The notes under the pieces: model-generated | Told to the model about the DNA's origin: nothing | Seen by the model: the letters and a program-made list of their open reading frames with translations, nothing else | The model's database searches: none | Shown here: piece after piece, positions 37,273-48,629 of the stretch | Layout: every line of letters starts with the position of its first letter | Numbering within the stretch: the first letter of the stretch is position 1 | Translations under genes and position numbers: made by a program | Source: CAWCUZ01 sp963798795 | GTDB taxonomy: Bacteria; Acidobacteriota; Vicinamibacteria; Vicinamibacterales; SCN-69-37 | Reading direction: 5' to 3' | Length of the DNA: 64,000 bases | Assembly (NCBI GenBank): GCA_963798795.1 | Contig: CAWCUZ010000002.1 | Location: forward strand, 806,001 to 870,000

Positions 37273-38250
37273 ATGCACATGTCGTTTCGATTCACCCGGA
37301 TGCTCGTGCTCGCGGTGGGGCTGAGCGTCGCCGCGGCCGCCTGCGGCCAGTACTCCATCAGCAACCTGCGGGCCATGAAGGCCTTCAAGGAGGCCAACGA
37401 GCTCTACAAGCGGGGCGATTACAAGAGCGCCGCGGAGCGCTACGAGCAGGCCGCCCAGTTCAGCCCGGACTTCGGCCTCACGTACTTCTTCCTCGGCAAC
37501 AGCTACGACAACCTGTACAAGCCGACGCGGAAGGGCGAACCCGAAAACGACCAGTACCTCCAGAAGGCGGTCGCCAACTACCGCATCGCGATCGAGAAGC
37601 TGACGGGAAACACCGACCCGAAGGAAGCCGAGTTCCGCAAGCTCTCGTACGAGTTCCTGATCGCCGCCTACGGCACCGACAAGCTGAACGACCTCAGCCA
37701 GGCCGAGCCGATCGCCAAACAGCTCATCGCCCTGGAGCCGGACGAGTCCGCCAACTACACGGCGCTCGCGCGGCTCTACCAGGACGCGGGCCGCTATGAC
37801 GAAGCCGAAGAGCAGTACAAGAAGGCCATCGAGGTCCGGCCCAGCGCCGACAACTACGCCAACCTGGCTGGCTTCTACAACTCGCAGGGCCTGTTTGACA
37901 AGACGATGGAAGCCTGGCAGCAGCGGGCGAACGTCGAGCCGAACAACCCCGAGGCCTGGCACACGATGGCCACCTACTTCGCCGAAAAGACGTGGAAGGA
38001 CACCGGCCTGTCGAAGGCCGAGCAGCGGGATTACGCTCAGAAGGGGCTCGACGCCGAGGAGAAAGCGCTCGCGCTCAATCCCGACTACTTCGAGGCGGTG
38101 ACCTACAAGAACATCCTGCTCAGGCTCCTGGCCAAGGTGGAGCCGAATCGCGCCAAGCAGGAGGCGCTCATCAAGGAAGCGGACCAAGTGCAGGCACGCG
38201 CGCTGGAGCTTCAGAAGAAGCAGAACAAGACGGGCGGCGGCGGGCTTTAG
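37273..38250 (+). CDS. TPR-repeat lipoprotein
   Basis: A 325-residue protein with a lipoprotein signal (MSFRFTRMLVLAVGLSVAAAACG; lipobox AAAC near residue 23) followed by tetratricopeptide-like helices: AFKEANELYKRGDYKSAAERYEQAAQ, LYQDAGRYDEAEEQYKKAIE and YFEAVTYKNILLRLLA. The TPR part probably scaffolds other proteins at the membrane. The C-terminus is charged and ends in KTGGGGL. ATG at 37273 and 37279 are both possible. It has a strong promoter of its own, and the gene ends at a 20-base perfect hairpin. TPR lipoproteins of this kind in Acidobacteriota have no settled function. Confidence 0.8.
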   Translation: MHMSFRFTRMLVLAVGLSVAAAACGQYSISNLRAMKAFKEANELYKRGDYKSAAERYEQAAQFSPDFGLTYFFLGNSYDNLYKPTRKGEPENDQYLQKAVANYRIAIEKLTGNTDPKEAEFRKLSYEFLIAAYGTDKLNDLSQAEPIAKQLIALEPDESANYTALARLYQDAGRYDEAEEQYKKAIEVRPSADNYANLAGFYNSQGLFDKTMEAWQQRANVEPNNPEAWHTMATYFAEKTWKDTGLSKAEQRDYAQKGLDAEEKALALNPDYFEAVTYKNILLRLLAKVEPNRAKQEALIKEADQVQARALELQKKQNKTGGGGL

Positions 38251-38267
38251 GGTCCCAGGGTCGTAAC

Positions 38268-38314
38268 AACACCAAGGGCGCGACCGGGTGACTTCCGGTC
38301 GCGCCCTTGGTGTT
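38268..38314. terminator. Bidirectional hairpin terminator
   Basis: A perfect 20-base-pair stem (38268-38287 with 38295-38314) around a 7-base loop GTGACTT. It lies between the convergent TPR gene and exbD and has T/A-rich flanks on both sides, which suits termination in both directions. Confidence 0.75.
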
Positions 38315-38324
38315 TGTGACGGAG

Positions 38325-38382
38325 CCCCGGGTCTTCAGACCCGGGGGGATGCCGATGTCCGGGGCTGAAGCCCGGGCCTCCC
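38325..38382. repeat. Two CCCGGG(T)CTTCAG short palindromic repeats
   Basis: The first copy, CCCCGGGTC-TTCA-GACCCGGGG (38325-38346), is a perfect 9-bp hairpin with a TTCA loop. The second copy lies in the opposite direction at about 38359-38376. A related copy is at 16271-16290. The motif is a good candidate for an extragenic REP-like element. Confidence 0.6.
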
Positions 38383-38384
38383 AG

Positions 38385-38861
38385 CTAGTGGCCGCCGCCT
38401 CCGCCGCCGTTGGCTTCTTCGCGCATGCCGGTGGTCACGATGCCGATCTTGGTGACGCCCGCGCCGCTGGCCGCGTCGATGATGTTCATGATCTCGCCGT
38501 AGCGGGCCACCGGGTCGCCGATGATGAACAGCGTCTTGTCGCGGCGCCCGGCGAACGCGTCACGCAGGAACCCCTCGAGCTCCTGGAAGCTGACCGCCTG
38601 CTTGTTGACCGTCAGCCGATGGTCGGCGCTGAACTCCGCCACCACCTGGCTGATCTGCTCGGGCGGCGCCTGGGTCTTGCTGACCTCCAGCGGCAGGTTC
38701 ACGTCGACGCCCTTCTGCGTGAGCGGCAGCGTGGCCATGAAGATGACCAGCAGCACGAGGAGCACGTCGATGAGCGGCGTAACGTTCATGTCGGCCGACG
38801 TGTGCAGCGTTTCGCCGCGGACGACGCGGTCGGCCCCGTGATGTGCGTGCGGGTGCGCCAT
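38385..38861 (-). CDS. ExbD/TolR-family biopolymer transport protein (second copy)
   Basis: A 158-residue ExbD-like protein with one transmembrane helix: DMNVTPLIDVLLVLLVIFMATLPL carries the conserved proton-path Asp (PLID). The periplasmic part ends in GMREEANGGGGGGH. The N-terminus is His-rich (MAHPHAHHGAD). It transmits proton-motive force with ExbB to TonB. Its start overlaps the stop of the preceding exbD, and two tandem exbD genes with one exbB suggest a mixed ExbD pair. Confidence 0.9.
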   Translation of the reverse strand: MAHPHAHHGADRVVRGETLHTSADMNVTPLIDVLLVLLVIFMATLPLTQKGVDVNLPLEVSKTQAPPEQISQVVAEFSADHRLTVNKQAVSFQELEGFLRDAFAGRRDKTLFIIGDPVARYGEIMNIIDAASGAGVTKIGIVTTGMREEANGGGGGGH

Positions 38862-39295
38862 TAGTGCCCCCCTCCGACGTTGCCGCCCGGCCGCTCCGTG
38901 ATCAGGCCGACGTTGTCAATCTGGGCGGCGCGGAGGGCGTCCATCATCTTCATGATGGCGCCGTAGGGCGCGTCCCGATCGCCCTTGAGGTAGACCGTCT
39001 TCTCGCTCTTGGTCTCGAGGGTGTCCTTCAGCCGCGGGATCAGATCCGTCTCCTTCATCTCGATGCCGTTGACGTAGAGGCGGCTCTGGGCGTCGATCGA
39101 GACGACGGTCTGGTCGGCGGTGTCGGGCTTGTCGACCGTGTTCGTGGCCGAGGGCAGGTTGACGGGCACGCCCTGCTGCAGCATCGGCGCGACGATCATC
39201 ATGATGATGAGCAGCACCAGCATGACGTCGACGAGGGGCGTGACGTTGATGTCGGATTTGACGCCGCCTTTGGCGCCGCCGACGTCCATGGCCAT
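38861..39295 (-). CDS. ExbD/TolR-family biopolymer transport protein (first copy)
   Basis: A 144-residue ExbD-like protein. SDINVTPLVDVMLVLLIIMMIV has the membrane helix with the Asp of the proton path. The rest is periplasmic, with GAIMKMMDALRAAQIDNVGLIT. It differs clearly from the second copy and ends in GGNVGGGH. It lies between exbB and the second exbD and overlaps the latter by one base, so it is co-translated with it. Confidence 0.9.
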   Translation of the reverse strand: MAMDVGGAKGGVKSDINVTPLVDVMLVLLIIMMIVAPMLQQGVPVNLPSATNTVDKPDTADQTVVSIDAQSRLYVNGIEMKETDLIPRLKDTLETKSEKTVYLKGDRDAPYGAIMKMMDALRAAQIDNVGLITERPGGNVGGGH

Positions 39296-39339
39296 AACGA
39301 AACTCCTCTAGAAAGCAGCGGTCGGTGCGCGCCGCACGC

Positions 39340-40011
39340 TCAGGCCGTCTTTTTGATGAAGTAGTCCACGAGCTCGGACGACGAGTTGTCCATCTCGACG
39401 TTGAAGTACTCGAGCCGGCCGGTGAAATAGTTGTACATCCAGACGGCGGGGATCGCGACGACGAGGCCGAGCGCGGTCTCGATGAGCGCTTCCGAGATCC
39501 CCTGCGACACGGCGCCGAGGCCGCCGGACCCGGTGGCCGCGATGCCCTGGAACGCCGAGATGACGCCGACGACGGTGCCGAGCAGGCCGACGAACGGCGC
39601 CGTCGACCCGATGGTCGCGAGCGACGGGATGCCCTTCTTCAGATCGTTGGCCGTCAGCGCGGCGGCGCGCTGGATGGCGCGACGGACCGTGTCGACGATG
39701 TCAGAACGATCGAGCGTCCCGCCGGTGTCCTGCTGGAACTGGTATTCCTGCAGGCCCGAGAGCACGACCTTGGCCAGATGGCTGTACTGGTAGGTCTTGG
39801 CCTGGGAGACCGACAGCGCATCCTTGAGACGACCTTCCTTCAGGTGCTTGGCCACCTGCGGCGCGTAGAGCCGCGACTGTTTCCGGGCCTGCGAGAAGGT
39901 GTAATACCGCTCGATCGCAACGCCGAAGGACCACATCGACATGATGACGAGCACCACGCCGACGCCCATGGCGACCGGCGACATTGACTGCACAAGCTCC
40001 ATCAGGTTCAT
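39340..40011 (-). CDS. ExbB/TolQ/MotA-family proton channel
   Basis: A 223-residue protein with three predicted membrane segments: SPVAMGVGVVLVIMSMWSF near the start, GSTAPFVGLLGTVVGVISAF, and ALIETALGLVVAIPAVW. The second segment has the signature GLLGTV and the third the conserved Thr and Glu. It forms the pentameric proton channel that drives TonB. ATG at 40011 has GGAGGG four bases upstream. It is between tonB and two exbD genes on one strand. Confidence 0.93.
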   Translation of the reverse strand: MNLMELVQSMSPVAMGVGVVLVIMSMWSFGVAIERYYTFSQARKQSRLYAPQVAKHLKEGRLKDALSVSQAKTYQYSHLAKVVLSGLQEYQFQQDTGGTLDRSDIVDTVRRAIQRAAALTANDLKKGIPSLATIGSTAPFVGLLGTVVGVISAFQGIAATGSGGLGAVSQGISEALIETALGLVVAIPAVWMYNYFTGRLEYFNVEMDNSSSELVDYFIKKTA

Positions 40012-40142
40012 TCCGCCCTCCAACCTCCGAGACACACGTACGAACAAGCCACTGAACGACGAGCAAAGGGCCCGGCGCGGCGGACCGGCACACACCGGGC
40101 CTTCAACAAGACTTCCTCAGCAGGACGTCGGGATCCGGGACG

Positions 40143-40855
40143 TCACTGGAGATTGAAAATCACCGTGACGTTGAACAGCACCTCCACCGGCACGCCGTTG
40201 AGCAGCGTCGGCGTGTAGCGCCACTGCTTGACCGCATCGAGCGCGGCCTGATCCAGCAGCGGAATCGACTTGATGATCTTGGCGTCCTTCACGCTGCCGT
40301 CCTTGGCAATGGTCGCCTCGACAATGACGACACCCGACACCTTGGCGCGCACCGCAATCTCGGGATACTTCGGCGGCTCCTTGTGGATCAGCTTGGGTTC
40401 CTTGATGTCGCCTCCGACGCGCACCGGCGCCTGCGGCGGCGGGGGGGCGGCGGGGGCATGCCGACGACGCCGCCGGCCACGCCACCCGGGATGCCGCCCG
40501 GCACGCCGACGACGCTCGAGCCCAGGCCGCTCGGCGGCGGCGGCGGCTCCGGCTTGATGTCCTTGGGCGCCTCGACCGGCGCGGCATCGGGGTTGACCGG
40601 CGCCACCGGCTGCGGCATCGGCGCCGAGGGCGGCGGCGGCGGCGGAGGCGGTGGGGGCGGTGGAGGTGGCGGGACCGCCACGAACGCCATCACCGACTGC
40701 GGCGTGGGCAGCGCATCGGTCGCCAGGAGCGGGATCACGATCAACGCCGCGAGCACGGCCACGTGGGTCAGGATCGACAGCGGGACCGTGTACCACTTCT
40801 TCGTTCCGACCTTGATGGACGGATCGACGACGTCGCCGAACATGTTGGCCGGCAC
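40143..40855 (-). CDS. tonB: TonB energy transducer (frameshift in the poly-Pro/Gly region)
   Basis: A TonB-family protein of about 236 residues. One N-terminal transmembrane helix (SILTHVAVLAALIVIPLLA) is followed by a striking run of about 15 consecutive Pro and a PEPPPPP spacer, then the C-terminal TonB fold: YPEIAVRAKVSGVVIVEATI and LDAVKQWRYTPTLLNGVPV. The frame breaks near 40445, in a G/C homopolymer (GGCGGGGGGG), and the C-terminal part continues in the next frame; this is the expected place for a sequencing error. GTG at 40855 is chosen over the inner ATG because GGAGG stands seven bases before it. It heads the tonB-exbB-exbD-exbD operon. Confidence 0.9.
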
Positions 40856-40990
40856 AGGTCACCCTCCTTCGCGACGGCTTCGTTGTCCCACTGACCGCGC
40901 CGCCTGACCGGCCGGGACGACCCGGCAGATGCGCGCCGGAGCAGGCCTCTTCGCGTCCGGCCCGCCCTCAGACGACCGACGAAGGGGGCG

Positions 40991-41016
40991 ATTATAGTCA
41001 GACGCAAAAAACGGTG

Positions 41017-41020
<4 letters not shown>
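40991..41020 (-). promoter_or_regulatory. Consensus promoter of the tonB-exbBD operon
   Basis: On the minus strand TTGACA (41015-41020) and TATAAT (40991-40996), both perfect hexamers, 18 bases apart. The leader to the tonB GTG is about 130 bases. The -35 overlaps the last codons of hppA. Confidence 0.75.
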
Positions 41021-43569
<2,549 letters not shown>

Positions 43570-43671
43570 TCCGTCTTCTCCTTGGCGGGACGCCCCGCAG
43601 TTCCACTCCGTCGCCGGCCCCCGCGGGGCCCGGATCGACCGCACATCATCTCGCGGATCAGGCCATTCTGG

Positions 43672-43735
43672 CTAGTGTCCCGGAACCGTGATTCGCGCAA
43701 TAAGTTCGGGAGCGCGGCGCCCGGCTCGCCAGGGC
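43672..43735. repeat. MITE-like repeat, arm copy A
   Basis: About 64 bases nearly identical, in inverted orientation, to the arm at 63344-63413 (shared GGAACCGTGATTCGCGCAAT and the AAGTTC...GCGCGGCGCCCGGCTCGCC block). It sits in the gap between hppA and the DUF502 gene. Only one arm is present. Confidence 0.7.
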
Positions 43736-43737
43736 CG

Positions 43738-44385
43738 CTACGACACCGGGCCCTGGACGTCGGCCGCGGATCGCTCGGCCCCGCCGCGAGGCCGCTCCCT
43801 GGCGGCCAGGCTCGTCGGCAGCGCCATGCCACCCGTCAGAAAGATGGTGATGCCCTGCTCGACCGTGACGTCGGGGAAGGACACCCGGTCGGGCCGGCAC
43901 ACGACAATGTCGCCCAGGTAGAGATGGTTCGTCGGCACGTAGACGGCGAGCAGCGTCTCGAGCCCCTGTCCGCGATCGACCGCGAACTCCTTGGTCAGGA
44001 ACCCGAGCACGAATCCGCGCGAAGGATCCTCGACCAGGACGACGCGCTTGAACCCGGCCGCGTTGTCGGGAGCGAACGCGCTGACGAGCTGGCGGATCGG
44101 CGCGTAGATGGTCTTGAAGACGGGGACGTGCAGCAGCAGCGCCTCGCCGCGGTCCAGGATGCGGCGGCCGATGACATTGCGCGCCAGCGCGCCGGCGCCG
44201 AGCACGACGAGGGCCGTCGTGATGAGCCCCAGGCCGGGGATGTGACGGCCGACGAGCCGCTCGCCGAGCCCGCTGGTCATCGCGTCGGCCAGCTGGAAGA
44301 CCCAGACCAGCGCCACCACGCTGACGGCGAGCGGGCCGGTGACGAGCAGGCCGGTCACGAAGCTGCGGCGAATCCACTGCCACAT
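43738..44385 (-). CDS. DUF502 family membrane protein
   Basis: A 215-residue protein of the DUF502 family, with two N-terminal membrane segments (FVTGLLVTGPLAVSVVALVWVF and GLITTALVVLGAGALA), then LLLHVPVFKTIYAPIRQLVSAF and VVLVEDPSRGFVLGFLT, and PTNHLYLGDIVVCRPDRV, all typical of the family. It has no known reaction. It follows secF in the same direction by about 86 bases. The C-terminus ends just at copy A of the MITE-like repeat. Confidence 0.85.
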   Translation of the reverse strand: MWQWIRRSFVTGLLVTGPLAVSVVALVWVFQLADAMTSGLGERLVGRHIPGLGLITTALVVLGAGALARNVIGRRILDRGEALLLHVPVFKTIYAPIRQLVSAFAPDNAAGFKRVVLVEDPSRGFVLGFLTKEFAVDRGQGLETLLAVYVPTNHLYLGDIVVCRPDRVSFPDVTVEQGITIFLTGGMALPTSLAARERPRGGAERSAADVQGPVS

Positions 44386-44471
44386 GTGATCGGATCCTCA
44401 CCTCGTCCGCCGCGCGAGGCGCGGGCGCCGGGCCGCGGGGCCGGTCGAGCGTGCGACGGCTGATCCTCGAT

Positions 44472-45431
44472 TCACGCGCGCCGGCGGGTGCGCGCCGCCG
44501 GCTGCGCCTGGACGTTCGCCGGCCCACCCCGCTTGCGGTGGAGGATGATGGCAATCGCGGCGGCGATGAACACGGTCGAGTAGGTGCCGGTGATGACGCC
44601 GATGATCATCGTGAACGCGAAGCCGCGAAGCACCTCGCCGCCGAAGAGGAACAGCGAGAGCACCGCCAGGAACGTCGTGCCGGACGTGATGATCGTGCGG
44701 CCGAGCGTCTGGTTGACGCTCTTGTTGACGATCTGCATCGAGCGGCTCGCGCCGCATCAGCCGCTGGTTCTCCCGCACGCGATCGAAGACGACGATCGTG
44801 TCGTTCACCGAGTAGCCGGCAATCGTCAGGATGGCGGCGATGACGTTCAGCGACAGGTCGTAGTTGAACCAGGTGAGGAAGACGAGCGTGATCAGAATGT
44901 CGTGGAACGTCGCGATGATCGCGCCGACGGCGAACGTGAGCCGAAAGCGGAACCGCGACGTAGATCAGGATGCCGCCGAGCGCGGTGAGCGTGGCCCAGA
45001 TGCCCTTGCGCTGGAGGTCCCGGCCGACGATCGGCCCGACGATGTCCTTGCTGATCGGATCGAAGGCGCCGATGTTGGCCGTGCGCAGCGTGTCCTCGAT
45101 CCGCGTGCGCGTCCCGCGTCGAGCGACCGCTCTCGCCGGCGGTCATCAGCGGCAGCCGGACCATGATCTCGTTCTGCCCGGCCTGGCCGTAACCGCTGGA
45201 CGATGGCGTCGCTTCGACAGGTCGCCCAGCGCGGTGCGGACGGCGTCTTCGGTGGTCGGCTGGTGGAACTGCAGGACGATGGCCGTGCCGCCGGTGAAGT
45301 CGATGCCGAGCGGGACGACCGCCGCGCATGAACATGGTGGCGACGCCGGCCCAGATCAGGCCGAGCGAGATGATCAGGGCGTGCCAGCGCCACTTGATGA
45401 AGTTGTAATTGGGATTGGCGAAAATCCGCAT
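44472..45431 (-). CDS. secF: Protein translocase subunit SecF (frameshifted)
   Basis: SecF (~310 residues), the partner of SecD in the proton-driven completion of protein export. The start MRIFANPNYNFIKWRWHA has the first membrane helix; NDTIVVFDRVRENQRL is the SecF signature; the end has IVNKSVNQTLGRTIITSGTT and a last helix. At least four indels (about 45320, 45200, 45120 and 44745) break it. It is 31 bases after secD, in the standard order yajC-secD-secF. Confidence 0.9.
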
Positions 45432-45461
45432 GCGCGTCAGGCTCCCTCGGGCACGCCGCCG

Positions 45462-47045
45462 TCAGATGCTCAACGTCGCGGCGCCGGCGGGCCGGCGCGA
45501 GAGGATGAACTCGAACAGCGTGCGCGACACGAAGACCGCCGTGAACACGTTCGACAATCAAGCCGAAGAACAGCGTCGTCGCAAAGCCGCGGATCGGCCC
45601 GGTGCCGAACTGGAACAGGAACGCCGCGGCGATGAGCGACGAGACGTGCGTGTCGACGATCGTGACGAACACGCGGTCGAAGCCGGCCGAGATCGCCTGC
45701 CGGGCGCCCTTGTTGGCGCGCCAGCTCCTCGCGGATGCGCTCGAAGATCAGCACGTTCGAGTCGACGCCCATGCCGATCGTCAGGATGAAGCCCGGCAAT
45801 GCCCGGGCAGCGTCATGACGGCGCCGAGGTAGGCCATGAACCCGAGCAGGATGATCAGGTTCAGCGCGACGGACACGAACGCGTTGATGCCGGCCAGCCG
45901 GTAGTAGACGAGCATGAAGACCGTGACGAGCACCAGGCCGATGAGCGAGGCCGTCACGCCGGCGCGGATCGAGTCCTGCGCCGAGCGTCGGACCGACCTC
46001 GCGCTGTTCGAGGTAGGTCGAGCGAGGCCGGCAGCGCGCCCGAGCGCAGGACCAGCGCCAGGTCGGCGGCCTCCTGCTGGCCGTGAAGTGCCCGGTGATG
46101 CGCGCCTCCGCCTGCGGATCGGCCCCTCGATGACGCGGCGCCGACACCACCTGGTTGTCGAGCACGATGGCGAGCTGCCGGCCGACGTTCTGCGCGGTGA
46201 CGCGCGCTGAACTTCGCCACCCCCTCGCTGTTCAGCGTGAAGCTGACGGCCGGCTTGTTGTACTCGTCGAGCGTCTGCTTGGCGTTGCGCAGGTCCCGGC
46301 CCGTGATCGCCGCGCACCGGCGTGCACGCAGGTAAGTACGCGCGGCTCGCTGGCCTGCCGCCGCAGGATCTCCATGCCGTCCGGGCACCTGGCCGTTCGT
46401 GCCGGCTGAGCAGCGTCTGCCTGGTCGGCGGACCGGCCCGCCCTCGACCAGCTTCAGCTCGAGCAGCGCCGTCTGCGGATGATCTCCTTGGCGCGGGCGA
46501 TGTCGGTGACGCCCGGCAGCTGCACCATGATCTGGTCGCCGCTCGTGCCGTAGGGCGCGACGATCGGCTCCGAGACGCCCAGCTCGTTGACGCGGCGCTC
46601 GATCGTCTGGATGCGCCTGCGGTCACGGCTCTGGTCGCGCGTCTGCACCTGACGACGTTCGGCTTCATCCGGAACGTGTAGGTCCCGCCGCTGCCGGCTC
46701 GCGGTCGAACGTGCTGGCCGAGCTGATCGGTCGACGATCTGGCGGAACGTGCGGGTCCGAATCGGCCGGCACGCCCGTCGACCGTGAACTCCGTCAGGCC
46801 GTCGACGTGGACGCCGGTGCACGGTCATGCCGGCGTCCTTCAGCGCTTGCCTGGAACTGCTCGGACGGCGCTCTCCGTCTCGAGCTTGCAGCGCGTCGTC
46901 GGTCTGGACCTGCCAGGACGAGGTGCACGCCGCCCTTGAGGTCGAGCCCGAGATGGACCTTCTGTCCGGGCGGATAGAAGGACCACACCGCGAGCGCCGC
47001 CACGCCGAGAATGGTGAGCACCTTCCAGCGAAGGTTCTTGTACAT
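45462..47045 (-). CDS. secD: Protein translocase subunit SecD (heavily frameshifted)
   Basis: SecD (~525 residues). MYKNLRWKVLTILGVAALAV is the first membrane segment and HLGLDLKGGVHLVL the SecD signature. The C-terminal membrane domain has GMGVDSNVLIFERIREEL. More than a dozen indels cut the gene into short open pieces, with the periplasmic P1 domain (46.0-46.9 kb) worst affected. Since SecD is needed for growth and every known motif is present, these are errors. It ends at 45462. Confidence 0.9.
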
Positions 47046-47049
47046 GGAC

Positions 47050-47400
47050 TCAGAGGCTGCCGTATCCTGGACGACCGGTTCCTGCGCCCTGATAGCCCGC
47101 CAATCGCCGCGCGGGCGACCTCGATGCGCACCTTGTCGGCGATCTGCAGCTGCACCGACTTGTCCGTCAGGCGCGTGACCTGGCCGTAGATGCCGCTGGT
47201 GGTGATGACCCGGTCACCGACCTTGAGCCCCGACTGGAACTCCTGGATCTTCTTCTGCCGCCGCCGCATGGGCAGCAGCACGAGCACGTAGAAGATGCCG
47301 AGCATCAGGGCGAACGGGAACAGCTGCACCCAGAGGCTCGAGGCTGCTGGCCCGACTGGGCCATCGCGAGGACGAGGGGCACGGCGGTCAGCTCAGACAT
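47050..47400 (-). CDS. yajC: Sec translocase accessory protein YajC (frameshifted)
   Basis: YajC (~115 residues). The start MSELTAVPLVLAMAQSG is in one frame; LFPFALMLGIFYVLVLLPMRRRQKKIQEF (the single membrane helix and basic tail) and LKVGDRVITTSGIYGQVTRL in another. Two or more indels. It overlaps the last codons of tgt by eight bases, the usual tgt-yajC-secD order. Confidence 0.88.
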
Positions 47401-48564
47401 TCAGGGAGATGGACTGCGGGAATAGGTGTGGAGGAACTCCCGCGCTGAACGCGGCGAACGTTCCGAACTCAATAGCCTTCCTAATCGCCCGCATGGTGTC
47501 AAGGTAAAAGTGCAGATTATGCATCGTGTTCAGCGTGGCCGCCGCACATCTCGCCCGCCAGAGAACAGGTGGCGCAGATACGCGCGCGAATGCCGTCGGC
47601 ACGTGGGACAGCCGCAGGCCGGATCGGGCGGCCGGGGGTCGTTGGCATACCGGGCGTTCTTGATGACAAGCGGTCCCTCGCGCGTGAACAACTGGCCGTT
47701 CCGGGCGTTGCGCGTCGGCAGCACGCAATCGAACAGGTCGATCCCGTTGGCCACGCCCTCCACGAGATCGGCCGGCGTCCCGGTGCCCATCAGGTAGCGC
47801 GGGCGATCGGCCGGCAACCGCGCCGCCGTGTGCGCGACGATCGCCTACATGACGTCGACGGGCTCGCCGACCGACAGGCCGCCGATCGCATAGCCGTCGA
47901 AGCCGATGGCCAGGGTGCCGTCGACGCTGCGGTCCCGCAGGTCGAGAAACGTCCCTCCCTGAATGATGCCGAACTGGGCCTGCCCCGGGGTTGACCGCGC
48001 GACGTCGGGGACGAGGCCGGCGGCCAGCTGCCCGAACCGATCGCGCGCACGGCGGGCCCAGCGCAGGGTTCGGACGAGCGCGGCATCGGCCTCGGCGCGG
48101 GTGGCCGGCCACGCCAGGCACTCGTCGAGCACCATGGCGATATCGGCGCCGAGCCGCGCCTGGATGTCGGCGGCCGATTCCGGCGTCAACGTCCGTTCGC
48201 TGCCGTCGAGATGCGACCGGAAGACGACGTGTTCGTCGGTGATGGTCCGCCGCGCCGCGAGACTGAAGATCTGATAGCCGCCCGAGTCGGTCAGGATCGG
48301 ATGCGGCCAGCCCATGAACCGATGCAGGCCGCCGAGCCCGGCGATGCGCTCGTCACCCGGCCGCAGGTGCAGGTGGTACGTGTTGGCGAGGAGGATCTCG
48401 GCGCCGAGCGTCTCGAGCTGGTCGGCGGTGACGCGCCTTGACCGCGGCCGGGTGCCGACCGGCATGAACGCGGGCGTCTCGACGACGCCGTGCGGCAGGT
48501 GCAGTCGTCCGCGGCGCGCCGCACCGTCCCGGGCGGTGATCTCGAACACCGGCGGCGCGCTCAC
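47393..48564 (-). CDS. tgt: Queuine tRNA-ribosyltransferase with in-frame TAG
   Basis: Tgt (~390 residues), which replaces guanine 34 by the queuosine precursor preQ1 in tRNAs with GUN anticodons. Motifs: ILTDSGGYQIFSLA (nucleophile-region Asp), QFGIIQGGTFLDLR, LFDCVLPTRNARNGQLFT, and zinc ligands in CGCPTC. At 47845-47847 an in-frame TAG interrupts the same frame exactly where most members have Tyr (DVMY). The protein resumes in frame after it, so this is one substitution (TAC to TAG) and not an indel. Another indel lies near 47555. The start (GTG or ATG) is at 48564. Confidence 0.9.
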
Positions 48565-48574
48565 GCGGTTAGCC

Positions 48575-48580
48575 TATAAT
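48575..48580 (+). promoter_or_regulatory. -10 element upstream of ddl
   Basis: TATAAT in the 65-base gap between divergent tgt and ddl. The expected leader is about 43 bases. I see no good -35. Confidence 0.5.
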
Positions 48581-48629
48581 GACTCGCCGCCGGCCCGCAT
48601 GACGCGATGCCGCACCGGCCTCAATTCAC

